From assembly GCA_017622255.1 (NCBI GenBank), contig JAGARL010000033.1, positions 1-7,006 of the forward strand: DNA of 7,006 bases, written 5' to 3'. The notes beneath the pieces were generated by a model. The model was not told the origin of the DNA, made no database searches, and saw nothing but the letters and a program-made list of their open reading frames with translations. This stretch comes from Methanocorpusculum sp. (lineage in GTDB: Archaea; Halobacteriota; Methanomicrobia; Methanomicrobiales; Methanocorpusculaceae). Both the position numbers and the translations under genes were made by a program. This document shows positions 1-5,680 of the stretch, piece after piece (position 1 is the first letter of the stretch; the number at the start of each line of letters is the position of its first letter).

Positions 1-1
1 A

Positions 2-247
2 ATCGTCTTCTCCATGTATGCCGGAATGAAAAACGGCCGGGTATTCCAGCAGTCCGGCGGAGACGAATCGGTTATTTACTTCCTGCGAAGAATCGCGCAG
101 GACGAAGGCCCTGAGGCTCTGGAAAAAGCACTCAACGCTGTCTATGGATATACCGGCTTCAAAGGCTCGGTCGGATGCCCGATGCCGGAACTTGAAGATG
201 CCTGCGATGCCTTAAAAGTCATCTACGGAATCCGCAGCGAAGAATAA
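2..247 (+). CDS. 3' end of an unrecognised protein-coding gene (truncated at left edge)
   Basis: The reading frame is open from the first bases of the window and stops at TAA 245-247. The codons before the first ATG (position 14) are also open (I-V-F-S), and no promoter or ribosome site is visible, so this is probably the C-terminal ~81 residues of a longer protein rather than a 77-aa gene. The visible part is soluble and mostly helical in character, with an acidic tail (IRSEE). A Gly/Cys/Pro stretch, GFKGSVGCPMPELEDACDAL, has two cysteines eight residues apart. Codon use resembles the other genes of the window. I do not recognise the family and assign no function. The gene ends directly on an A-run/T-run terminator. 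Confidence 0.7.
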   Translation: MVFSMYAGMKNGRVFQQSGGDESVIYFLRRIAQDEGPEALEKALNAVYGYTGFKGSVGCPMPELEDACDALKVIYGIRSEE

Positions 248-274
248 AAAAAGAAGGGTTTACTCTTTTTTTTT
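246..274. terminator. bidirectional A-run/T-run terminator
   Basis: AAAAAAAGA at 246-254 pairs perfectly with TCTTTTTTT at 264-272 across a 9-nt loop, and the plus strand ends in nine Ts (266-274). The minus strand shows a T-run of seven at 252-246. Oligo-T tracts are the usual archaeal intrinsic terminators, so this element can end the left-edge gene on the plus strand and the rib7 transcript on the minus strand. Pairing is seen directly; the terminator role is inferred. Confidence 0.65.
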
Positions 275-377
275 ACCAGATAAACGGAATCAGCCGGTAC
301 TTTACCTGTTTTTTATATTCTGCATATCCGGCAATCTGTTCTTCCAGCAGTGTTTCTTCATTAAGTTTATTCCTTCT
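273..377 (-). pseudogene. C-terminal remnant of an isoprenylcysteine carboxyl methyltransferase-like gene
   Basis: Reading the minus strand from 377 to the TAA at 275-273 gives about 34 codons that end in GYAEYKKQVKYRLIPFIW, preceded by NEETLLEEQIA. This closely matches the conserved cytosolic tail of prokaryotic Ste14/ICMT-like membrane methyltransferases (pattern: E-E-x-L-L-x-E-x-x-G-Y-x-x-Y-x-x-x-V-x-Y-R-L-I-P-x-x-W, recalled from the family). A full protein would be about 150-220 aa with several membrane segments, but all of that is missing: the frame has no ATG and is closed upstream by TGA at 380-378, inside the 3' end of rib7, which it overlaps by about 11 nt. The fragment looks like the leftover of a deletion or rearrangement that joined rib7 to the tail of a former neighbour. 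It is not expected to be translated on its own. The family match is by eye. Confidence 0.6.
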
Positions 378-1044
378 TCAGCCAGGTAAGCAGAATGCCG
401 TCGTCGATGCGTTCTGCATCCTTTAATGTCAGCCGCGGGAACTCATCCACCTCAGTGAATCCCTCGCCGTCTGCAAAGGTCGGAGAAGTTTTTCCTCCAA
501 TGATTAATGCCCCTACATAGATTCTGATTTCGTCAAACAGCCGCTGGCTCATAAATGACCAGAGAATCGTCGAACCGCCTTCGACCATGAGCTGTTTTAC
601 TCCCATCTCCCCTAACTTCTCAAGCATCTCTGCAAGGTCAACGCGGGTTTCGCCTGCGGTAATTACCGTGGTCTTTTCCGAAAGCGCGGAAACTTTCTCT
701 GCCGGTGCCGCGCGGGAAACGACCACCACAACCTGTCCTAAACCTTTCTTGAACATGTCGGAATCAAGCGGCATATCTGCCCGGGAATCGACAACAACCC
801 GCATCGGATGTGCCGGTTTTCCTGCTTTGATACGCTCTTCAGCTAATGCTTCGCTTTTCAGGCGAAGAGACGGGTCGTCGGAGTGGACGGTCCCGATTCC
901 AACAAGCACTGCATCAGACTCGGCTCTGAGTGCGTCAACACGGGTAAAATCATCAGCACCGGAGATTTTCGTCTGTTTGCGAAGCGGGGTGGATATTTTA
1001 CCGTCGGCACTCATGGCCGCATTAATAATTACGTAAGGTTTCAT
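367..1044 (-). CDS. rib7: 2,5-diamino-6-(ribosylamino)-4(3H)-pyrimidinone 5'-phosphate reductase
   Basis: This 225-aa protein matches the archaeal/fungal Rib7 family (ArfC of methanogens; homologous to the reductase half of bacterial RibD). It reduces the ribosyl side chain of the diaminopyrimidinone phosphate to ribityl with NAD(P)H, an early step in making riboflavin, FAD and the F420 deazaflavin chromophore. Visible motifs: N-terminal NAAMSADGKIS (residues 8-18), AESDAVLVGIGTVHSDDPSL (42-61), PMRVVVDSR (81-89), the nucleotide-binding VEGGSTI (155-161) and the late GALIIGGKTSPT (179-190). The deaminase domain of bacterial RibD is absent, as expected for archaea, and the length is typical. 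MKPYVIINAAMS is the usual family start, so the ATG at 1044 is kept although no Shine-Dalgarno site precedes it. It lies 12 nt behind the small gene at 1057-1254 and is probably co-transcribed with it. Its 3' end abuts an ICMT-like gene remnant. Confidence 0.93.
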   Translation of the reverse strand: MKPYVIINAAMSADGKISTPLRKQTKISGADDFTRVDALRAESDAVLVGIGTVHSDDPSLRLKSEALAEERIKAGKPAHPMRVVVDSRADMPLDSDMFKKGLGQVVVVVSRAAPAEKVSALSEKTTVITAGETRVDLAEMLEKLGEMGVKQLMVEGGSTILWSFMSQRLFDEIRIYVGALIIGGKTSPTFADGEGFTEVDEFPRLTLKDAERIDDGILLTWLKKE

Positions 1045-1056
1045 AAAAAAGAGAAA

Positions 1057-1254
1057 TTAGTCTTTCTTTTCTTCAATTTTCTTATAAACGTTTACACCCA
1101 CACGGACATCAGGGTGCTTACGGGAAATCTGCTTGTTTCCTAAGGTGGAACCAATCATAATAGTTTTTCCGGATGCGGACGGACCAAATTCCTGGGAGAG
1201 GTCGACCTTGATGGTCAGGATGTCTCCCTCGACCGACATTTTTACATTTTTCAT
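1057..1254 (-). CDS. conserved small archaeal protein of unknown function (65 aa)
   Basis: The 65-residue product has alternating polar and hydrophobic residues suggesting a small beta-rich fold: VKMSVEGDILTIKVDLS (residues 4-20), then EFGPSASGKTIMIGSTLGN (22-40), VRVGVNVYKK (50-59) and a charged Lys/Glu tail. The EFGPSxSGKTIxIxSTxGN block and the closing VGVNVYKK resemble a family of short uncharacterised proteins I recall from methanogens; no function is known to me. GPSASGKT resembles a P-loop (GxxxxGK[ST]) at residues 24-31, but the protein is too small for an NTPase domain, so I would not call it one. It is the first gene of a probable two-gene unit with rib7. No Shine-Dalgarno sequence precedes the ATG at 1254, and a TATA-like element lies about 29 nt upstream, which suggests a leaderless mRNA. 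The downstream gene hints at, but does not prove, a link to flavin or F420 metabolism. Confidence 0.8.
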   Translation of the reverse strand: MKNVKMSVEGDILTIKVDLSQEFGPSASGKTIMIGSTLGNKQISRKHPDVRVGVNVYKKIEEKKD

Positions 1255-1278
1255 GTATCAGATAATATGTCAGATAAC

Positions 1279-1287
1279 AAAATAAAT
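1279..1287 (-). promoter_or_regulatory. TATA-like element of the small-gene/rib7 unit
   Basis: The minus strand reads ATTTATTTT, centred about 29 nt before the ATG at 1254. That is the normal archaeal TATA-to-start-site distance, so transcription would begin at or next to the start codon. The region between is A/T-rich and contains a direct repeat of TCAGATAA (plus-strand 1258-1265 and 1270-1277). The same element read on the plus strand could serve the divergent gene with a leader of roughly 45 nt. Confidence 0.45.
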
Positions 1288-1353
1288 CTTTGCGGGGTTT
1301 TGTCCGCATCGGAGAGCAATCCTAATCATCTAACAGGACAAATATATAGGAAC

Positions 1354-2319
1354 ATGCCGAATTTAACCGTCGCCGTACTTGCTCCGAACGGATATTCCCG
1401 CGAACTGGGAAAAAAAGGAACCAGTACTGATATTACCTTCTATAATCTGAAAAAGGGCCACGATACTGTAACGCTTCTGGAACCAACCAGATACCCGGAC
1501 CGGCTTGCTCCGCTGTTCTATGTTGTCTCTATGGCTCACGAGGCAATTGTGGTTGTTGAGGAGATTACCCCAATGCTTGCCGAGTGGATTTTAATGCTCG
1601 ACTGTGCAGATGTGAAGGCCGGAACCATTATCCTGAAAAACTACATCCAGCCGGAACAGATTGCTCCGCTGATTAAGGGAACAGTTCTTGAGTCCTACAC
1701 GGTAATGGAAGAGGACTTCATCACGCTTTCTGCCGCACTCTTAGAGCGTGCTGCAGCACAGCCTGACCTCGAACCAAAGGATGGCGCTGTCGGAACCGTT
1801 CCAATCGACCACCACTTCAATGTGAGAGGTATTGGAACGGTCATTCTCGGATGCGTTGCCGAGGGCTGGATTAAGAAGCACGACAAGATGCGTGTCGAGC
1901 CGATTGGAAAGACCTGTCAGGTCCGCTCCGTGCAGAAGCATGATGATGATTTCCCGTCCGCATATGAGGGAGACCGTGTCGGCTGTGCATTAAAGGATAT
2001 TGAGGCAGACGACCTTGACCGCGGCTATGTGCTGACCACAAACCCGGCAATTATCCACAAGACCGAGCTTGTTGGAAAGGCACACCTCGTGAAGTACTGG
2101 CCGGCAGCCTTTAAGGAACAGATGGTTGTGTCCCTCGGTCACTGGATGCAGTTCTTATCTGCCCGTGTTGTCGGTGTGGAAAACGGAGACGACTGGCACA
2201 ACCCGACGTTAACCATCGAACTGGAAACGCCGCTTGTATTCAAACCGGGGGACAAGGCAGTTATTCACTATCTCGACGGCGGAAAGCTGAGAATTGCCGG
2301 AACATTAGAGCTTGAGTAA
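1354..2319 (+). CDS. EF-1A/SelB-like translation-factor paralogue with degenerate GTPase domain
   Basis: The 321-aa protein (from ATG 1354) has the three-domain layout of EF-Tu/EF-1A/SelB factors but an eroded first domain. Where the family has GHVDHGK[ST] it has APNGYSRELGKKGTS (residues 10-24). The DxxG switch is replaced by LLEPTRYPD, and the NKxD guanine motif by LKNYIQPEQ. GTP hydrolysis is therefore unlikely. Domain II is well kept at about 145-230 (VGTVPIDHHFNVRGIGTVIL; later SVQKHDDDF, YEGDRVGCALKDIEADDLDRGYVL), followed by a domain III beta-barrel with HLVKYWPAAFKEQMVVSLGH and a final DGGKLRIAGTLELE. Similar proteins are, as I recall, annotated in methanogens as EF-Tu domain 2 proteins without known function. 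A longer frame starts at ATG 1267, but MPNLTVAVLAP is the likely family N-terminus and the 29 extra residues are low-complexity and polar; the earlier start would also lie 12 nt from the divergent gene's start. AGGA at 1348-1351 is too close to the ATG to be a good ribosome site. A role in tRNA or ribosome binding is inferred. Confidence 0.85.
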   Translation: MPNLTVAVLAPNGYSRELGKKGTSTDITFYNLKKGHDTVTLLEPTRYPDRLAPLFYVVSMAHEAIVVVEEITPMLAEWILMLDCADVKAGTIILKNYIQPEQIAPLIKGTVLESYTVMEEDFITLSAALLERAAAQPDLEPKDGAVGTVPIDHHFNVRGIGTVILGCVAEGWIKKHDKMRVEPIGKTCQVRSVQKHDDDFPSAYEGDRVGCALKDIEADDLDRGYVLTTNPAIIHKTELVGKAHLVKYWPAAFKEQMVVSLGHWMQFLSARVVGVENGDDWHNPTLTIELETPLVFKPGDKAVIHYLDGGKLRIAGTLELE

Positions 2320-2336
2320 GGCTCTTTTCTTTTTTT
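2307..2336 (+). terminator. hairpin plus T-tract terminator overlapping the stop codon
   Basis: AGAGCTT (2307-2313) pairs with AGGCTCT (2319-2325), including one G-U pair, around a 5-nt loop, and is followed by a pyrimidine tract ending in seven Ts (2330-2336). The stem contains the last codons and part of the TAA of the EF-like gene. This resembles a bacterial intrinsic terminator; in archaea the T-tract alone is usually sufficient. Confidence 0.6.
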
Positions 2337-2385
2337 GCATATTTCTGAATACGGGCTGTAAACCATACTCTTCTCTCAGTGACTC

Positions 2386-2412
2386 CGGCAGTTCCGTTCG
2401 GCGTCTGCCGAA
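2386..2412 (+). other. two mutually exclusive hairpins in the intergenic spacer
   Basis: CGGCAG (2386-2391) can pair with CTGCCG (2405-2410), and TTCGGC (2397-2402) can pair with GCCGAA (2407-2412) around the tetraloop GTCT. The two stems share the segment 2407-2410, so only one can form at a time. The element lies upstream of the likely TATA box of the next operon, so it would be in that operon's RNA only if transcription starts earlier. It could also be chance in a GC-richer patch. Confidence 0.3.
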
Positions 2413-2452
2413 AAACCCTTCTTATTCTTATATGATAAAAATCAAATACTAT

Positions 2453-2462
2453 AGCATATATG
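2453..2462 (+). promoter_or_regulatory. TATA element of the DUF362/flavoprotein/GT2 operon
   Basis: The sequence AGCATATATG contains a good archaeal TATA core (CATATA), lying about 52 nt before the ATG at 2509. Transcription would start near 2483-2486, giving a leader of roughly 25 nt that contains GGAGAT (2493-2498), a weak Shine-Dalgarno site 10 nt before the start codon. No other element in the 189-nt spacer is as convincing, although TATATG at 2429-2434 is an alternative. Confidence 0.5.
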
Positions 2463-2478
2463 CAGGATTTTTCCTGCA
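2461..2478 (+). promoter_or_regulatory. perfect 7-bp inverted repeat between TATA box and start site (candidate operator)
   Basis: TGCAGGAttttTCCTGCA is a perfect dyad with 7-bp arms and a 4-nt centre. It begins at the 3' edge of the TATA element and ends just before the predicted transcription start, the classic site where archaeal repressors block RNA polymerase. It would also form a stable RNA hairpin if transcription started upstream. The symmetry is seen directly; the regulator is unknown. Confidence 0.5.
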
Positions 2479-2508
2479 CTGCTCACACCCGCGGAGATTT
2501 ATTCAACC

Positions 2509-3657
2509 ATGAAAACCATAACCGGCTCGGCAAAATGTAAATCCTACGAGAAAGAAGAGGTTCTAAAAGCAGTGGAGAAAGCTGTGAAAGCAGCAGGAGG
2601 CCTTCCAAACGTCAACGGAAAGCGTGTTCTCCTCAAACCAAACCTCTTAGCCGACGCCGCAATCGACCGGGCAGTTACCACGCACCCGGCGATTATCTAC
2701 GCGGTTGGAAAGATGATTATCGACGCGGGCGGAATTTTAACCATTGCCGACAGTCCGGGCGCTGGAATCATGTACAACCAGCGTTCCTTAAAGCGGGTGT
2801 ATCATAAATGCGGCATTGAGGATGTGGCAAAAGAGCTGGGAATTGAGCTGAACTACGACACCGGATATCAGGAACGCACGATTCCGGAAGGTGTCGTTAT
2901 GAAACGGTTTACCGTTATCAATCAGGCCTGTGATGCTGATGTCATCATCTCCGTCTGCAAATTAAAGACGCACATGTTCGCCCACTACTCCGGAGCAGTC
3001 AAAAACACCTTCGGCGTTGTTCCGGGACTGGATAAACCGGTTTTCCACTCCCGATTCCCGGACTTCACCGACTTTGCCGAGATGCTGGTTGACTTAAACG
3101 AACTCATCCGCCCGGACTTTGTCATTATGGATGCAGTTGTCGGAATGGAAGGCAACGGTCCAATGGGGGGAAGCCCGAAGGAAGTGGGTTATGTCTTAGC
3201 ATCCAAATCCGTCTACGGCTTGGATGTCTCTGCCCAGACCTTAATCGGTATGGCGCCGGAAAGCATCGCTACCACAATTTCTGCACTGCGCCGCGGATTA
3301 ATCGATGAAGTTTCGGTTGCCGGAGATGAAATCGTTCCAATGACGGACTTCACCCCGCCGTCCACCTACCGTGTGGAAGTAAAGGAGTCCTGGCACAAGA
3401 AAACCATTTACCGCAGACTCCAGCGTGTGGGAAAAATCTACGCCCCGTCTCCGGTTATCAACAGCAAAAAATGCGTCGGCTGCGGACAGTGTGTCAGAAT
3501 ATGTCCAGTCAAGGCTGCCAAAATCGTCCAGAAGAAGGCAAGCTTTGACTTAACCAACTGTATCCGCTGTTACTGCTGTCACGAAATGTGTCAGTACGAT
3601 GCGATTGATATGAAACGCTCAGCAATTGGTGCGCTCGTCCACTCAATTATCAGGTAA
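2509..3657 (+). CDS. DUF362 protein with C-terminal 2x[4Fe-4S] ferredoxin domain
   Basis: This 382-aa cytosolic protein has a DUF362 domain over about residues 1-280: VLLKPNLL (40-47), THPAIIYAVGKMIIDAGG (58-75), ADSPGAG (80-86) and KLKTHMFAHYSGAVKNTFGV (151-170), a set of motifs typical of the family. It is followed by a bacterial-type ferredoxin domain. Cluster one uses C322, C325, C328 and C332-Pro (CVGCGQCVRICP). Cluster two uses C351, C354, C357 and C361 (CIRCYCCHEMC), with an extra C356 and with Gln 362 where proline is usual. The biochemical role of DUF362 is not established; such proteins often sit beside redox or cofactor genes. There is no signal peptide or membrane segment. It opens a three-gene operon, with only 5 nt between its stop and the next start, so electron transfer to the following flavoprotein is an attractive inference. 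The start ATG follows a TATA box and a weak GGAGAT site. Confidence 0.88.
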   Translation: MKTITGSAKCKSYEKEEVLKAVEKAVKAAGGLPNVNGKRVLLKPNLLADAAIDRAVTTHPAIIYAVGKMIIDAGGILTIADSPGAGIMYNQRSLKRVYHKCGIEDVAKELGIELNYDTGYQERTIPEGVVMKRFTVINQACDADVIISVCKLKTHMFAHYSGAVKNTFGVVPGLDKPVFHSRFPDFTDFAEMLVDLNELIRPDFVIMDAVVGMEGNGPMGGSPKEVGYVLASKSVYGLDVSAQTLIGMAPESIATTISALRRGLIDEVSVAGDEIVPMTDFTPPSTYRVEVKESWHKKTIYRRLQRVGKIYAPSPVINSKKCVGCGQCVRICPVKAAKIVQKKASFDLTNCIRCYCCHEMCQYDAIDMKRSAIGALVHSIIR

Positions 3658-3662
3658 AAATC

Positions 3663-4976
3663 ATGTCTGTAAAATGGGCAATCCTCGGCGGAGGGCTGAC
3701 TGGTGTCACCCTCGCACGTCTCCTTGCAGAGAAGGGAGACGAAGTTCTCGTATTCGAAAAAGAAGCAAAGACCGGAGGTCTCTGTATCTCGGAAGAGAGA
3801 AACGGATTCACCTTTGATGTCGGCGGCTCGCATATTATTTTCTCCCGCGACACGGAAGTTCTCGAGTTCATGCAGAATGTTCTCGAAGAGAACCGGGAAT
3901 TCAGAAACCGCAACACGAAGATTTTCTACAAAGACCTCTACCTCAAATACCCGTTCGAAAACGGCTTATCCGACCTTCCAAAAGAAGACCTCTTCTTCTG
4001 CATCAACGAGTATGTGAAAAACCTCGTGGCAGTTGAAAAAGGCGAGGTCGCCGAGCCGCAGAACTTTAAGGAATGGATTTACTACACCTTCGGAAAAGGA
4101 ATTGCCGAGTGTTATCTTGTTCCATACAATGAGAAGATCTGGAACTATCCGACCGAGAAGATGTCCAAGCACTGGATGGACGGCAGAGTGCCGCGTCCGC
4201 CGGTAGAAGACATCATCAAGTCCGCGGTCGGAATCGAGACAGAAGGCTACACGCATCAGTCGGTCTTCTCCTACCCGGTAACCGGCGGTATCGAAGCACT
4301 GGTTCGTGCAATCGAGTCTCCGGTAAAAGACCGCATTATGACAGGCACCGAGGTCACCAAAGTCGAGCGCTCCGGCGACGGCTGGAAGGTTACGGCAGGA
4401 GACAAAGTCTATGAAGCAGACCGCGTAATCTCCACCGTTCCGCTGCATGTGCTGCTTCCGATGTTATCCGACATCCCGCAGCAGATTAAAGACACGGTAT
4501 CTGCCCTTCGCTACAACTCGATTGCCTGCATTTCCGTGGGAATCAAAGGAGAAATTCCGGACATCTCCTGGATGTACGTTCCGGAGATGCAGTGGGGAGC
4601 ATTCAACCGTTTATCCTTCCCGTCCAACTTCTCAACCAAAGTTGCACCGGAAGGCTGTTCCTCTATCCTCGCGGAGATTACCTACAACGAAGGCGACGAC
4701 ATCTCGAAGATGTCCGATGCGGAAATCATCGAGCACACCGTCTCCGGTCTTCGGGCAATGGGACTTGCCGCGGACAATGTGGTCCACACGGCAGTTGACC
4801 GCTTCAAGTATGCGTACGTGGTCTATGATGTTGATTACCTCGAAAACATCAAGACTGCACGCGAGTATCTGGAAGGATTAGGTCTCGATCTTGTCGGACG
4901 GTTCTCGCAGTTTGAGTATCTGAATATGGACGGCTGTATCAGAAGCGTCCTGAACTTTGTGGAGAATAATTCATGA
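3663..4976 (+). CDS. UDP-galactopyranose mutase-like FAD-dependent oxidoreductase/isomerase
   Basis: The 437-aa protein begins with a Rossmann FAD site: ILGGGLTGVTLARLLAEKG with G9, G11, G14, the acidic E32 ending the second strand, then TGGLC (37-41) and the DVGGSHIIFSRD segment. The middle has PYNEKIWNYPTEKMSKHWM and GRVPRPP, and the C-terminus has GRFSQFEYLNMDGCIRSVL starting at G412. The combination HIxF, YNxKxW and GR-x4-6-Y-x-N-M-D recalls UDP-galactopyranose mutases and related flavoenzymes of polysaccharide loci more than true protoporphyrinogen oxidases. Pipelines may call it HemY/COG1232. UGM interconverts pyranose and furanose sugar nucleotides and needs reduced FAD. The substrate here is unknown, and an oxidation or desaturation reaction cannot be excluded. 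The ATG lies 5 nt after the DUF362 stop, with AGGT (3652-3655) as a short ribosome site, and the gene overlaps the glycosyltransferase start by ATGA, so the three are translationally linked. Confidence 0.82.
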   Translation: MSVKWAILGGGLTGVTLARLLAEKGDEVLVFEKEAKTGGLCISEERNGFTFDVGGSHIIFSRDTEVLEFMQNVLEENREFRNRNTKIFYKDLYLKYPFENGLSDLPKEDLFFCINEYVKNLVAVEKGEVAEPQNFKEWIYYTFGKGIAECYLVPYNEKIWNYPTEKMSKHWMDGRVPRPPVEDIIKSAVGIETEGYTHQSVFSYPVTGGIEALVRAIESPVKDRIMTGTEVTKVERSGDGWKVTAGDKVYEADRVISTVPLHVLLPMLSDIPQQIKDTVSALRYNSIACISVGIKGEIPDISWMYVPEMQWGAFNRLSFPSNFSTKVAPEGCSSILAEITYNEGDDISKMSDAEIIEHTVSGLRAMGLAADNVVHTAVDRFKYAYVVYDVDYLENIKTAREYLEGLGLDLVGRFSQFEYLNMDGCIRSVLNFVENNS

Positions 4977-5680
4977 TTTCTGTTGTTATCCCGGCATTTA
5001 ACGAAGGAGAAGGAATTGAAGCCTGTCTGAAAAGTGTCTGCGACCAGACACTTCCCCGCGACCAGTACGAAGTAATCGTCGTTGACGGAAACTCGAAGGA
5101 CAACACCCGCGAGATTGCCGCAAAGTATGCGGACAAGGTGTTCATCCAGACAAGCAAAAAGGTCGGCGGAGCAAGAAACGACGGTGTAATGGAAGCCAAG
5201 TATGACTGGATTGTCACAGCCGATGCAGACTGTTTCTTCCCGAGAACCTGGCTCGAGACGATTGTCAATGATTTCAAAAACCATCCGGAGGCGGCAACCT
5301 TCTATGGTCCAATCTACCCGCTTGAGCCGGGATTAAAACACAAAATCGAGGTCTTCCTCTACAACAGAGTGGTCTGGCTCGGCGGAAAGACGGGCATTTT
5401 CTATGCAACACTTGGCGCAAACACGGCATTCCGCAAGAAAGAGTTCATTGAGGCGGGAATGTACCGCGTCTGCGATGCAGGAGATGACTGGGAGCTTCCA
5501 AAACGCATGAAGCACTTCGGAAAAGTCCACCTGGATATGAAGATGATTGTCGGCTTCTCGATGAGACGCTACATCAACTTTGGTCTCTTCCGCTCCGCAT
5601 TCCAGTGGTTCTATGTGGTTGCCAAAGGCGGTGACTCCGACAAACACCAGTATATGGGAAAGACCTATACGAAAAAATAA
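4973..5680 (+). CDS. family 2 (GT-A) glycosyltransferase
   Basis: The 235-aa protein has the GT2 order of motifs: VVIPAFNEGEGI (4-15), VIVVDGNSKDNT (34-45), GGARNDGV (65-72), the metal-binding TADADC with the DxD-like D84-A-D86, GANTAFRK (148-155) and GDDWELPKR (170-178), which supplies the usual acidic catalytic-base region. It would transfer a sugar from a nucleotide donor to a lipid or glycan acceptor at the cytoplasmic face. There is no clear transmembrane anchor; YINFGLFRSAFQWFYVVAKG near the C-terminus is amphipathic and could touch the membrane. Donor and acceptor cannot be read from the sequence. GGAG (4961-4964) lies 8 nt before the ATG, which overlaps the flavoprotein stop (ATGA). 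It is the last gene of the operon, ending in a T-tract. Confidence 0.9.
   Translation: MISVVIPAFNEGEGIEACLKSVCDQTLPRDQYEVIVVDGNSKDNTREIAAKYADKVFIQTSKKVGGARNDGVMEAKYDWIVTADADCFFPRTWLETIVNDFKNHPEAATFYGPIYPLEPGLKHKIEVFLYNRVVWLGGKTGIFYATLGANTAFRKKEFIEAGMYRVCDAGDDWELPKRMKHFGKVHLDMKMIVGFSMRRYINFGLFRSAFQWFYVVAKGGDSDKHQYMGKTYTKK

Noticed and set aside
587..1036. Long plus-strand open frame opposite rib7
   Set aside because: Its translation is rich in Ser, Thr and Arg with no family motif, and it lies wholly antisense to a clearly conserved enzyme; it is a codon-bias shadow.
1057..1254. NTPase call for the small protein from its GPSASGKT segment
   Set aside because: At 65 aa there is no room for a P-loop NTPase domain, and no Walker B or other motif is present.
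1267..1353. 29-residue N-terminal extension of the EF-like gene
   Set aside because: The extra residues are polar, without similarity to the family that I can see, and would start 12 nt from the divergent gene's ATG, inside its core promoter.
2461..2478. NrpR-type nitrogen operator
   Set aside because: The known NrpR site is GGAA-N6-TTCC; here the arms are GGA-N4-TCC with different flanks and spacing, and the downstream genes are not nitrogen genes.
2312..2512. Possible 66-aa gene in the spacer before the DUF362 gene
   Set aside because: It starts inside the EF-like gene's terminator hairpin, has an irregular composition and no ribosome site, and overlaps the operon promoter.
3966..4448. 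160-codon minus-strand frame inside the flavoprotein gene
   Set aside because: No recognisable domain, no promoter or ribosome site, and fully antisense to a conserved gene in a translationally coupled operon.
3663..4976. Protoporphyrinogen oxidase (HemY) call for the flavoprotein
   Set aside because: FAD motifs are shared, but the YNxKxW and GR-x-x-x-x-Y-x-NMD elements and the glycosyltransferase partner fit UGM-like enzymes better, and methanogens make haem, if at all, by the sirohaem route.
4835..5284. Minus-strand frames opposite the flavoprotein/GT2 junction
   Set aside because: They cross two genuine genes and their ATGA overlap, and the translations have no coherent motif.
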